Positions 23,401-35,988 are shown, counted from the first letter of the stretch. The stretch: DNA of 64,000 nt from Odontesthes bonariensis (GCF_027942865.1 NC_134520.1:38153681-38217680); one strand, 5' to 3'. Notes: generated by a model not told the origin, from the letters alone. A program made the numbers and translations.

Positions 23401-26400
23401 TGAGTGGTTCTGTTTGGTTGTGATGCTTGGTTCTGATGTTTGGTTCTGTTTGGTTCTGATTGGTTCTGTTTGGTTCTGATTGGTTCTGATTGGTTCTGTT
23501 TGGTTCTGTTTGGTTGTGATTGGTTCTGATGTTTGGTTCTGTTTGGTTGTGATTGGTTCTGTTTGGTTCTGTTTGGTTCTGTTTGGTTCTGATTGGTTCT
23601 GTTTGGTTCTGAGTGGTTCTGTTTGGTTCTGTTTGGTTTTGATGCTTGGTTCTGTTTGGTTCTGATGTTTGGTTCTGATTGGTTGTGATTGGTTCTGTTT
23701 GGTTGTGATTTGTTCTGTTTGGTTGTGATTGGTTGTGATTGGTTCTGTTGTGATTGGTTCTGTTCGGTTCTGATTGGTTCTGTTTGGTTCTGAGTGGTTC
23801 TGTTTGGTTCTGATTGGTCTGTTTGGTTTTGATGTTTGTTCTGATGTTTGTTCTGATGTTTGGTTCTGTTTGGTTCTGATTGGTTCTGATTGGTCTGTTT
23901 GGTTCTGATTGGTTATGTTTGGTCTGTTTGGTTCTGATTGGTTATGTTTGGTTGTGATTGGTTCTGTTTGGTTCTGTTTGGTTCTGATGTTTGGTTCTGA
24001 TTGGTTCTGATTGGTTCTGATTGGTCTGTTTGGTTCTGATTGGTTATGTTTGGTTCTGATTGGTTATGTTTGGTTCTGATTGGTTCTGTTTGGTTCTGAT
24101 TAGTTCTGATTGGTTCTGATTGGTCTGTTTGGTTCTGATGTTTGGTTCTGATGTTTGGTTCTGTTTGGTTCTGATGTTTGTTCTGATGTTTGGTTCTGAT
24201 GTTTGGTTCTGATGTTTGGTTCCTATGTTTGGGTTCCGATGTTTTGGTTCTGATTGGTTATGTTTGGTTCTGATTGGTTCTGATTGGTCTGTTTGGTTCT
24301 GATGTTTGGTTCTGATTGGTTCTGATGTTTGGTTCTGTTTGGTTCTGATGTTTGGTTCTGATGTTTGGGTTCCGATGTTTTGGTTCTGTTTGGCTCTGTT
24401 TGGTTCTGATGTTTGTTCTGATGTTTGGTTCTGATGTTTGGTTCTGATGTTTGGTTCTGATGTTTGGGTTCCGATGTTTTGGTTCTGTTTGGCTCTGTTT
24501 GGTTCTGATGTTGGTTCTGATGGATCTTGTTTCCGGACCTCCTCTCTCTCAGATGTACTTTAACTCCACCATCTCGGACAGCACCAAGCTGCTGAAGCCG
24601 GTGTTGGTGTTTGCGTTCGCCATCGCAGCGGCGCTGACGGGCCTGACCCAGATCACGCAGCACCGCAGCCATCCGATGGACGTCTACGTGGGCTTCCTCA
24701 TCGGAGCCTTCATCGCTGTGTACCTGGTGAGTTCTGCTGACCCGCCTGGTGAGTTCTGCTAACCTCCTGGTGAGTTCTGCTGACCCGCCTGGTGAGTTCT
24801 GCTAACCCGCCTGGTGAGTTCTGCTAACCTCCTGGTGAGTTCTGCTGACCCACCTGGTGAGTTCTGCTGACCTCCTGGTGAGTTCTGCTAACCGCCTGGT
24901 GAGTTCTGCTGACCTCCTGGTGAGTTCTGCTGACCCACCTGGTGAGTTCTGCTGACCTCCTGGTGAGTTCTGCTGACCCGCCTGGTGAGTTCTGCTGACC
25001 CGCCTGGTGAGTTCTGCTGTAATACAGGTGAGGTAATACAGGTGAGGTACTACAGGTGAGGTACTACAGGTGAGGTAATACAGGTGAGGTACTACAGGTG
25101 AGGTACTACAGGTGAGGTAATACAGGTGAGGTACTACAGGTGAGGTACTACAGGTGAGGTACTACAGGTGAGGTACTACAGGTGAGGTAATACAGGTGAG
25201 GTACTACAGTTGAGGTAATACAGGTGAGGTACTACAGGTGAGGTAATACAGGTGAGGTACTACAGGTGAGGTACTACAGGTGAGGTAATACAGGTGAGGT
25301 ACTACTGGTGAGGTAATACAGGTGAGGTACTACAGGTGAGGTAATACAGGTGAGGTACTACAGGTGAGGTACTACAGGTGAGGTAATACAGGTGAGGTAC
25401 TACAGCTGAGGTAATACAGGTGAGGTACTACAGGTGAGGTACTACAGGTGAGGTACTACAGGTGAGGTACTACAGGTGAGGTAATACTGGTGAGGTACTA
25501 CAGGTGAGGTACTACAGGTGAGGTACTACAGGTGAGGTAATACAGGTGAGGTACTACAGGTGAGGTAATACAGGTGAGGTACTACAGGTGAGGTAATACA
25601 GGTGAGGTAATACAGGTGAGGTAATACTGGTGAGGTACTACAGGTGAGGTACTACAGGTGAGGTAATACAGGTGAGGTACTACAGGTGAGGTACTACTGG
25701 TGAGGTAATACAGGTGAGGTACTACAGGTGAGGTAATACAGGTGAGGTACTACAGGTGAGGTAATACAGGTGAGGTACTACAGGTGAGGTAATACAGGTG
25801 AGGTACTACAGGTGAGGTAATACAGGTGAGGTACTACAGGTGAGGTACTACAGGTGAGGTAATACAGGTGAGGTAATACAGGTGAGGTAATACTGGTGAG
25901 GTACTACAGGTGAGGTAATACAGGTGAGGTAATACAGGTGAGGTACTACAGGTGAGGTACTACAGGTGAGGTACTACAGGTGAGTTACTACAGGTGAGGT
26001 ACTACAGGTGAGGTAATACAGGTGAGGTAATACAGGTGAGGTACTACAGGTGAGGTACTACAGGTGAGGTAATACAGGTGAGGTAATACAGGTGAGGTAC
26101 TACAGGTGAGGTAATACAGGTGAGGTACTACAGGTGAGGTACTACAGGTGAGGTAATACAGCTGAGGTAATACAGCTGAGGTAATACAGGTGAGGTAATA
26201 CAGGTGAGGTAATACAGGTGAGGTACTACAGGTGAGGTACTACAGGTGAGGTAATACAGGTGAGGTACTACAGGTGAGGTAATACAGGTGAGGTACTACA
26301 GGTGAGGTAATACAGGTGAGGTAATACAGGTGAGGTAATACTGGTGAGGTACTACAGGTGAGGTACTACAGGTGAGGTAATACAGGTGAGGTACTACAGG

Positions 26401-29400
26401 TGAGGTAATACAGGTGAGGTACTACAGGTGAGGTAATACAGGTGAGGTAATACAGGTGAGGTAATACAGGTGAGGTAATACAGGTGAGGTACTACAGGTG
26501 AGGTACTACAGGTGAGGTAATACAGGTGAGGTAATACAGGTGAGGTACTACAGGTGAGGTACTACAGGTGAGGTACTACAGGTGAGGTAATACAGGTGAG
26601 GTACTACAGGTGAGGTACTACAGGTGAGGTAATACTGGTGAGGTACTACAGGTGAGGTACTACAGGTGAGGTACTACAGGTGAGGTACTACAGGTGAGGT
26701 AATACAGGTGAGGTAATACAGGTGAGGTACTACAGGTGAGGTACTACAGGTGAGTTACTACAGGTGAGGTACTACAGGTGAGGTACTACAGGTGAGGTAA
26801 TACAGGTGAGGTAATACAGGTGAGGTACTACAGGTGAGGTACTACAGGTGAGGTAATACTGGTGAGGTACTACAGGTGAGGTACTACAGGTGAGGTACTA
26901 CAGGTGAGGTACTACAGGTGAGGTAATACAGGTGAGGTACTACAGGTGAGGTACTACAGGTGAGGTAATACAGGTGAGGTAATACAGGTGAGGTAATACA
27001 GGTGAGGTACTACAGGTGAGGTAATACAGGTGAGGTAATACAGGTGAGGTACTACAGGTGAGGTAATACAGGTGAGGTACTACAGGTGAGGTACTACAGG
27101 TGAGGTAATACTGGTGAGGTACTACAGGTGAGGTACTACAGGTGAGGTACTACAGGTGAGGTACTACAGGTGAGGTAATACAGGTGAGGTAATACTGGTG
27201 AGGTACTACAGGTGAGGTACTACAGGTGAGGTAATACAGGTGAGGTACTACAGGTGAGGTACTACAGGTGAGGTACTACAGGTGAGGTAATACAGGTGAG
27301 GTAATACAGGTGAGGTAATACAGGTGAGGTACTACAGGTGAGGTACTACAGGTGAGGTAATACAGGTGAGGTACTACAGGTGAGGTACTACAGGTGAGGT
27401 AATACAGGTGAGGTACTACAGGTGAGGTAATACAGGTGAGGTACTACAGGTGAGGTACTACAGGTGAGGTAATACAGGTGAGGTAATACAGGTGAGGTAC
27501 TACAGGTGAGGTAATACAGGTGAGGTAATACAGGTGAGGTACTACAGGTGAGGTAATACAGGTGAGGTACTACAGGTGAGGTACTACAGGTGAGGTAATA
27601 CTGGTGAGGTACTACAGGTGAGGTAATACAGGTGAGGTACTACAGGTGAGGTACTACAGGTGAGGTACTACAGGTGAGGTAATACTGGTGAGGTAATACT
27701 GGTGAGGTAATACTGGTGAGGTAATACTGGTGAGGTACTACAGGTGAGGTACTACAGGTGAGGTAATACAGGTGAGGTACTACAGGTGAGGTAATACAGG
27801 TGAGGTAATACAGGTGAGGTAATACTGGTGAGGTACTACTGGTGAGGTACTACAGGTGAGGTAATACAGGTGAGGTACTACAGGTGAGGTACTACAGGTG
27901 AGGTAATACAGGTGAGGTACTACAGGTGAGGTACTACAGGTGAGGTAATACAGGTGAGGTAATACAGGTGAGGTACTACAGGTGAGGTACTACAGGTGAG
28001 TTACTACAGGTGAGGTACTACAGGTGAGGTACTACAGGTGAGGTAATACAGGTGAGGTAATACAGGTGAGGTAATACAGTGAGGTACTACAGGTGAGGTA
28101 CTACAGGTGAGGTACTACAGGTGAGGTACTACAGGTGAGGTAATACTGGTGAGGTACTACAGGTGAGGTACTACAGGTGAGGTACTACTGGTGAGGTACT
28201 ACAGGTGAGGTACTACAGGTGAGGTAATACTGGTGAGGTACTACTGGTGAGGTAATACAAGTGAGGTACTACAGGTGAGGTACTACAGGTGAGGTACTAC
28301 AGGTGAGGTAATACTGGTGAGGTACTACAGGTGAGGTAATACTGGTGAGGTAATACAAGTGAGGTACTACAGGTGAGGTACTACAGGTGAGGTACTACAG
28401 GTGAGGTAATACTGGTGAGGTAATACAAGTGAGGTACTACAGGTGAGGTACTACAGGTGAGGTACTACAGGTGAGGTAATACAGGTGAGGTACTACAGGT
28501 GAGGTACTACAGGTGAGGTAATACTGGTGAGGTACTACAGGTGAGGTACTACAGGTGAGGTACTACAGGTGAGGTAATACAAGTGAGGTACTACAGGTGA
28601 GGTACTACAGGTGAGGTACTACAGGTGAGGTACTACAGGTGAGGTAATACTGGTGAGGTACTACAGGTGAGGTAATACTGGTGAGGTAATACAAGTGAGG
28701 TACTACAGGTGAGGTACTACAGGTGAGGTAATACTGGTGAGGTACTACAGGTGAGGTACTACAGGTGAGGTAATACAGGTGAGGTACTACAGGTGAGGTA
28801 CTACAGGTGAGGTAATACAGGTGAGGTACTACAGGTGAGGTACTACAGGTGAGGTACTACAGGTGAGGTAATACTGGTGAGGTACTACTGGTGAGGTAAT
28901 ACAAGTGAGGTACTACAGGTGAGGTACTACAGGTGAGGTACTACAGGTGAGGTACTACAGGTGAGGTAATACTGGTGAGGTACTACAGGTGAGGTAATAC
29001 TGGTGAGGTAATACAAGTGAGGTACTACAGGTGAGGTACTACAGGTGAGGTACTACAGGTGAGGTAATACAGGTGAGGTACTACAGGTGAGGTACTACAG
29101 GTGAGGTAATACTGGTGAGGTACTACAGGTGAGGTACTACAGGTGAGGTACTACAGGTGAGGTACTACAGGTGAGGTACTACTGGTGAGGTAATACAAGT
29201 GAGGTACTACAGGTGAGGTACTACGGGTGAGGTACTACAGGTGAGGTAATACAGGTGAGGTAATACAGGTGAGGTAATACTGGTGAGGTACTACAGGTGA
29301 GGTACTACAGTTGAGGTACTACAGGTGAGGTAATACAGGTGAGGTACTACAGGTGAGGTACTACAGGTGAGGTACTACAGGTGAGGTACTACAGGTGAGG

Positions 29401-32400
29401 TACTACAGGTGAGGTAATACTGGTGAGGTAATACAGGTGAGGTACTACAGGTGAGGTACTACAGGTGAGGTACTACAGGTGAGGTAATACAGGTGAGGTA
29501 ATACTGGTGAGGTACTACAGGTGAGGTAATACAGGTGAGGTACTACAGGTCAGGTAATACTGGTGAGGTACTACAGGTGAGGTAATACATGTGAGGTAAT
29601 ACAGGTGAGGTAATACAGGTGAGGTAATACTGGTGAGGTACTACAGGTGAGGTACTACAGGTGAGGTAATACAGGTGAGGTAATACAGGTGAGGTACTAC
29701 AGGTCAGGTAATACAGGTGAGGTAATACTGGTGAGGTACTACAGGTGAGGTACTACAGGTGAGGTAATACTGGTGAGGTACTACAGGTGAGGTAATACTG
29801 GTGAGGTAATACAAGTGAGGTACTACAGGTGAGGTACTACAGGTGAGGTACTACAGGTGAGGTAATACAGGTGAGGTACTACAGGTGAGGTAATACTGGT
29901 GAGGTACTACAGGTGAGGTACTACAGGTGAGGTACTACAGGTGAGGTACTACTGGTGAGGTAATACAAGTGAGGTACTACAGGTGAGGTACTACGGGTGA
30001 GGTACTACAGGTGAGGTAATACAGGTGAGGTAATACTGGTGAGGTAATACAGGTGAGGTACTACAGGTGAGGTACTACAGTTGAGGTACTACAGGTGAGG
30101 TAATACAGGTGAGGTACTACAGGTGAGGTACTACAAGTGAGGTACTACAGGTGAGGTACTACAGGTGAGGTAATACAGGTGAGGTACTACAGGTGAGGTA
30201 CTACAGTTGAGGTACTACAGGTGAGGTAATACAGGTGAGGTACTACAGGTGAGGTACTACTGGTGAGGTAATACAAGTGAGGTACTACAGGTGAGGTAAT
30301 ACAGGTGAGGTACTACAGGTGAGGTACTACAGGTGAGGTAATACTGGTGAGGTAATACAGGTGAGGTACTACAGGTGAGGTACTACAGTTGAGGTACTAC
30401 AGGTGAGGTAATACAGGTGAGGTACTACAGGTGAGGTACTACAGGTGAGGTACTACAGGTGAGGTAATACTGGTGAGGTAATACAGGTGAGGTACTACAG
30501 GTGAGGTACTACAGGTGAGGTACTACAGGTGAGGTACTACAGGTGAGGTACTACAGGTGAGGTAATACAGGTGAGGTAATACTGGTGAGGTACTACAGGT
30601 GAGGTAATACAGGTGAGGTACTACAGGTCAGGTAATACTGGTGAGGTACTACAGGTGAGGTAATACATGTGAGGTAATACAGGTGAGGTAATACTGGTGA
30701 GGTACTACAGGTGAGGTACTACAGGTGAGGTAATACAGGTGAGGTAATACAGGTGAGGTACTACAGGTCAGGTAATACAGGTGAGGTAATACTGGTGAGG
30801 TACTACAGGTGAGGTACTACAGGTGAGGTAATACAGGTGAGGTAATACAGGTGAGGTACTACAGGTGAGGTAATACAGGTGAGGTAATACAGTGAGGTAC
30901 TACAGGTGAGGTACTACAGGTGAGGTACTACAGGTGAGGTACCACAGGTGAGGTAATACAGGTGAGGTACTACAGGTGAGGTAATACAGGTGAGGTACTA
31001 CAGGTGAGGTACTACAGGTGAGGTAATACAGGTGAGGTACTACAGGTGAGATACTACAGGTGAGGTAATACAGGTGAGGTAATACAGGTGAGTGACCCTC
31101 TGCTTTTATCTACAGGCTCTCCACGCCGTCACCAACTTCAGGTCCTCTGATGACATCACTCAGGCTCCGCCCTCCCCGCCCCTGAAGGAGGATCCTCTGC
31201 GGGCGCTGACGGAGCGCGGACACGACTCCGTCTACAATAAGGGCCCGGCGTCGGCCTCCGAGAGTCACGACGAGATTGCGTCGGCGCCGGCCCCCATGGA
31301 CCGGCTGGAGGGCCTGGTGCCCCTGCAGAGGGAGAAGGGCTCCATGGGAAGCCTGAAGAGGGCCAGCGTGGACGTGGAGCTGCTGGCTCCCCGGAGCCCC
31401 ATGGGCAAGGAGACCATGCTGACCTTCAGCAACACGCTGCCAAGGGCGAGCATGAAGGTGGACGGCGTGCTCGGCTCCGGCGAGGGGCCGGAGGACGCGG
31501 CGCAGCCGGGGCCGCGGCGCCTGAAGGCCGTGCAGGTGCCGCTGGACCCCATGAGGTCGCAGCAGCTGGTGTCAGAGTGGAAGCAGAAGTCAATGGAGAT
31601 GCGAGGCCTGAGCGCCCGCGACGAGGCGGAGTACGAAGCCGGCGAGGACAGCTCTGAGGTGGGCTCCGTGGGGACGGACGACGGGGGGTCTCAGGCCCCG
31701 ATCTACCAGCCCGCCGTGCAGCCTGGGAGGGCGAGCTCGGGCCGCAACCGCACGCCGCCTCCGGGTGGCGCCAAAGCCGTGCCGACGCCCAGACCGCCGC
31801 AGATCCCCGAGGCCGGACCCCCCCCGGTGTCCCCCAAAAGCGCCCTGACCCGGGCCAAGTGGCTCGCCATCCGGGAGAAGACGAGCGGGGAGGGGTCGGC
31901 CCGGGGGTCCGCCAACCAGCCGCGGCTGATGCAGGTCATCGCCATGTCGAAGCAGCAGGGGCTCCTCCCCTCGTCCTCCTCAGAGACCGCCTCCACCTGC
32001 TCCGGCGCCTCCTCCACCACAGACTCGCCGCACTACCGCCCCGCCTCCGAGCCTCAGGAGGGGCGGGGCCGGGGTATAACCACCGTGGATGCCCACGCCC
32101 CCCAACACCCGGTCATCCACGCCCCCAGCCCGCCCCAGGCCCCGCCCCTGGCAGGTAACGGGAATCCCTGGGAGTGGGCGGTGGTCTCCAACGGCAACGA
32201 CCCGCGAGACGCCTACGACCTCCACCGAGGAGACGCGGCCGCCCGCGGCAGCAGCTTCTGTCCACGCCGATCCGCCTCACCATGCGCCGACCCCGCCCCG
32301 CACCGCCCACAGGCGGAGCTGCCCGCCCCGCACCGCCCACAGGCGGAGCTGTCGGCGGACGCCCAGCGCAGGGAGATGGCCATGAGGCGCAAGACAGCGC

Positions 32401-32495
32401 TCGTTCTCCTGGACCGAGAGATACGAAACCAGACCGAACAGGAGAATTATTACAGAAGTCTGCAGGGGCGCAGGTTCAAGGACGAATCCTACTGA
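18499..32495 (+). CDS. plppr3: Phospholipid phosphatase-related protein type 3 (PLPPR3/PRG2)
   Basis: A brain-enriched plasma-membrane protein with six membrane segments; the family shapes axons and protrusions and is thought to lack lipid phosphatase activity. Coding exons: 18499-18597, 22458-22643, 22748-22874, 22966-23161, 23236-23293, 24553-24726, 31116-32495 (TGA). All phases fit, giving 739 residues (human about 718 from memory). Landmarks: [14 protein letters not shown] (near 19-33), [57 protein letters not shown] (205-222), [17 protein letters not shown] (254-270). Compared with active phosphatases, PSGH is PSQH, the SR pair of motif C3 is TQ, and the nucleophilic His position is Ser (about 261). 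The last exon encodes a 459-residue cytoplasmic tail with [20 protein letters not shown] and a tandem duplication [10 protein letters not shown] (32286-32350). Other in-frame ATGs at 18505-18516 are possible starts; I chose the first. The human acidic Glu tract is only short here. Confidence 0.96.
18605..20053 (+). repeat. 10/15-bp CAGTCACATG minisatellite, left part
   Basis: Units CAGTCACATGT, CAGTCACATGA and CAGTCACATGACAAA fill plppr3 intron 18598-22457, starting seven bases after the donor (GTGAGGAA|CAGTCACATG). Each unit has CACATG, an E-box-type CANNTG hexamer. The array is interrupted by a LINE copy (20054-21565) and continues to 22440. Confidence 0.96.
20054..21565 (-). mobile_element. 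5'-truncated non-LTR retrotransposon (L2/Rex/CR1-like), minus strand
   Basis: The minus strand encodes the end of a reverse transcriptase: [20 protein letters not shown], then [79 protein letters not shown] and a final LWNKLPV…[13 protein letters not shown]. Its 3' tail at 20054-20100 carries the typical ATTCAATTCAATTC and TATAGCGCCAAAT. Around 20700-20885 a 55-bp segment (AACTGGCAGCTGGTTCCACA) is present three times and corrupts the frame. It was inserted into the CAGTCACATG array. Confidence 0.88.
20411..20443 (+). repeat. G33 homopolymer inside the LINE copy
   Basis: Thirty-three consecutive G between AAGACAGAAA and CACCGCGACG. The length is likely unreliable in sequencing. It is able to form G-quadruplex structures. 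Confidence 0.95.
21566..22440 (+). repeat. CAGTCACATG minisatellite, right part
   Basis: Continuation of the array 18605-20053 after the LINE insertion, with the same units and variants (CATTACAG, GACGAACAG). It ends 18 bp before the acceptor of plppr3 exon 2. Confidence 0.96.
23330..24535 (+). repeat. 9-10 bp TTTGGTTCTGA minisatellite in plppr3 intron
   Basis: About 115 irregular copies of TTTGGTTCTG, ATTGGTTCTG or GATGTTTGGTTCT lie between exons 23236-23293 and 24553-24726. C-poor on the + strand. The array ends about 15 bp before the acceptor region CTCTCTCTCAG. Confidence 0.95.
24727..25020 (+). repeat. 21-22 bp repeat whose unit is the plppr3 exon 6 donor
   Basis: Starts exactly at the donor (TACCTG|GTGAGTTCTGCTGACC). 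About 13 copies of GTGAGTTCTGCTGACC(C)(G)CCTG follow, so each unit recreates CCTG|GTGAGT including the last exon bases. It passes directly into the 15-bp array at 25021. Confidence 0.93.
25021..31093 (+). repeat. 6-kb minisatellite of CAGGTGAGGTA(A/C)TA units in plppr3
   Basis: About 405 copies of a 15-bp unit, CAGGTGAGGTAATA or CAGGTGAGGTACTA, with rare CTGG, CAAG, CAGT and GGTC variants. Each unit has TACTACAG or TAATACAG directly followed by GTGAGG. It fills the intron between exons 24553-24726 and 31116-32495, ending about 20 bp before the acceptor TTTTATCTACAG. There are no frames of use; stops (TGA, TAA, TAC patterns) recur. Confidence 0.97.
32286..32350 (+). repeat. In-frame 30-bp coding duplication in plppr3 last exon
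   Basis: CCCGCCCCGCACCGCCCACA GGCGGAGCTG is present twice in tandem, coding [10 protein letters not shown] twice in the cytoplasmic tail of PLPPR3. The copies are identical over most of their length, indicating recent origin. Confidence 0.85.
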
Positions 32496-32497
32496 GC

Positions 32498-35250
32498 AGA
32501 ACCACAGCTGGACAGAACTTAACCTGGACAGAACCACACCTGGACAGAACTTAACCTGGACAGAACCACACCTGGACAGAACCACACCTGGACAGAACTT
32601 AACCTGGACAGAACTACTCCTGGACAGAACTTAACCTGGACAAAACTACTCCTGGACAGAACCACACCTGGACAGAACTACACCTGGACAGAACTACACC
32701 TGGACAGAACCACACCTGGACAGAACTTAACCTGGACAGAACCACACCTGGACAGAACTACACCTGGACAGCAACACAGCTGGACAGAACTACACCTGGA
32801 CAGAACTTAACCTGGACAGAACTACACCTGGACAGAACTACACCTGGACAGAACCACACCTGGACAGAACTACACCTGGACAGAACTACACCTGGACAGA
32901 ACTACACCTGGACAGAACTTAACCTGGACAGAACTACACCTGGACAGAACTACACCTGGACAGAACTTAACCTGGACAGAACTACACCTGGACAGAACTA
33001 CTCCTGGACAGAACCACACCTGGACAGAACTTAACCTGGACAGAACCACACCTGGACAGAACCACACCTGGACAGAACTACACCTGGACAGAACTTAACC
33101 TGGACAGAACTACACCTGGACAGAACCACACCTGGACAGAACCACACCTGGACAGCAACACAGCTGGACAGAACTACACCTGGACAGAACTTAACCTGGA
33201 CAGAACTACACCTGGACAGAACCACACCTGGACAGAACCACACCTGGACAGAACTACTCCTGGACAGAACCACACCTGGACAGAACTTAACCTGGACAGA
33301 ACCACACCTGGACAGAACCACACCTGGACAGAACTTAACCTGGACAGAACTACACCTGGACAGAACCACACCTGGACAGAACTACACCTGGACATAACTA
33401 CACCTGGACAGAACTACACCTGGACAGAACTACTCCTGGACAGAACTACACCTGGACAGAACCACACCTGGACAGAACTACTCCTGGACAGAACTACACC
33501 TGGACAGAACCACACCTGGACAGAACTACTCCTGGACAGAACTACACCTGGACAGAACCACACCTGGACAGAACTACACCTGGACAGAACCACACCTGGA
33601 CAGAACTTAACCTGGACAGAACTACACCTGGACAGAACCACACCTGGACAGAACTACACCTGGACAGAACCACACCTGGACAGAACTTAACCTGGACAGA
33701 ACTACACCTGGACAGAACTACACCTGGACAGAACTGCTCCTGGACAGAACCACACCTGGACAGAACTTAACCTGGACAGAACTACACCTGGACAGAACTA
33801 CACCTGGACAGAACTACACCTGGACAGAACTACTCCTGGACAGAACCACACCTGGACAGAACCACACCTGGACAGAACTACACCTGGACAGAACTGCTCC
33901 TGGACAGAACCACACCTGGACAGAACCACACCTGGACAGAACTACACCTGGACAGAACTGCTCCTGGACAGAACCACACCTGGACAGAACTACACCTGGA
34001 CAGAACTACACCTGGACAGAACCACACCTGGACAGAACCACACCTGGACAGAACTGCTCCTGGACAGAACCACACCTGGACAGAACTACACCTGGACAGA
34101 ACTACACCTGGACAGAACTACTCCTGGACAGAACCACACCTGGACAGAACCACACCTGGACAGAACTACACCTGGACAGAACTGCTCCTGGACAGAACCA
34201 CAGCTGGACAGAACTACACCTGGACAGAACTACACCTGGACAGAACCACACCTGGACAGAACTACTCCTGGACAGAACCACACCTGGACAGAACTTAACC
34301 TGGACAGAACTACACCTGGACAGAACCACAGCTGGACAGAACTACACCTGGACAGAACTACACCTGGACAGAACTACACCTGGACAGAACCACACCTGGA
34401 CAGAACTACACCTGGACAGAACTTAACCTGGACAGCAACATACCTGGACAGAACTACACCTGGACAGAACTACACCTGGACAGAACCACACCTGGACAGA
34501 ACTACACCTGGACAGAACTACACCTGGACAGAACCTGACCTGGACAGCAACACACCTGGACAGAACCTGACCTGGACAGAACTACACCTGGACAGAACTA
34601 CACCTGGACAGAATTACACCTGGACAGCAACACACCTGGACAGCACTACACCTGGACAGAACCACACCTGGACAGAACCACACCTGGACAGCAACACACC
34701 TGGACAGAACTACACCTGGACAGAATTACACCTGGACAGAACCACACCTGGACAGAACTACACCTGGACAGAACTACACCTGGACAGAACTACACCTGGA
34801 CAGCACCACACCTGGACAGAACCACACCTGGACAGAACTACACCTGGACAGCAACACACCTGGGCAGAACCACACCTGGACAGAACCACACCTGGACAGA
34901 ATTACACCTGGACAGAACCACACCTGGACAGAACTACACCTGGACAGAACTACACCTGGACAGCACCACACCTGGACAGAACCACACCTGGACAGAACTA
35001 CACCTGGACAGCACCACACCTGGACAGAACTACACCTGGACAGCACCACACCTGGGCAGAACCACACCTGGACAGAACTACACCTGGACAGCACCACACC
35101 TGGGCAGAACCACACCTGGACAGAACCACACCTGGACAGAACTACACCTGGACAGAACTACACCTGGACAGCACCACACCTGGACAGAACTACACCTGGA
35201 CAGCAACACACCTGGACAGAACTACACCTGGACAGCAACACACCTGAACA
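32498..35250 (+). repeat. 15-bp minisatellite filling the plppr3 3' UTR
   Basis: About 183 copies of CAGAACTACACCTGGA, CAGAACCACACCTGGA, CAGAACTTAACCTGGA and similar units begin three bases after the plppr3 stop (TACTGAGCAGAACCACAGCTGG). They would be transcribed into the 3' UTR if polyadenylation occurs at 35983. All frames on the minus strand (SRCSSVQVWFCPGVVL) are artefacts. Confidence 0.95.
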
Positions 35251-35982
35251 GTGTGCTAGGTAGTTTCCATGGCAACTCATTTAACATATAACCCTCTATA
35301 CACCAGAACCAGAAACCAGAACCCGGACCGGTTGTATATTTCCTGGATGACTCTGTTGTTGCCTCTGTGTTGTCATGGCTGGTTGCTATAGTGACTCTGG
35401 CATGTTTGTCTGAACGCTGCCTTCTGATTGGCTGAGGCAGCAGGTCTCCTCTGAGTGTTTAAACCGGGTCAAATTAAAATGTTGTCCCGGTGTGTGCATC
35501 ATGTGGGAGGGGAGGACAAAGTGAAGTTCTGTGAATGTTCTGAATGTTTTCAGGCTGTTTCTTCTTCTTCTGTGTTTTTGATGGGAGGCATGCTGTCCAG
35601 TGGAGCGGTAACTCATCCTGTTCGTTAAACATGTGACATCGGGCAGCTCCCAACAACTCATTCTGAGTTTAATACGCTAAAGACTGAGCGGTTAGAAAAG
35701 CCTTATGACTGGACCTGAGCTGGCTGCCTGCTGAGGTCCAATCAGAGAGCTCCTGTGAAAGTGTTGATCAACCAATAACGTGTCTGTATTGTCGCATGTG
35801 ATCTGAATCCGTTTCTGAGAGACTGTGAAAGCCTGAAAGACTGACTCAGTGTTACCATTTGAATGTAAAACCATAAAACATCATTTATCTTTAATCTGAA
35901 CATCACGTAACTATAAAAAGACAAACTGCTGCTATAAAAAGACTGAAGATGATGCTGCATGCTCTGTGCTCGTCAGGATGAA

Positions 35983-35988
35983 AATAAA
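35983..35988 (+). terminator. plppr3: Candidate plppr3 polyadenylation signal
   Basis: AATAAA in GATGAAAATAAAACG, about 3.5 kb after the stop, followed by T/G-rich sequence. It is the first canonical signal I see after the 3' UTR array. Bases 35251-35980 between show no gene or transposon. Confidence 0.5.
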
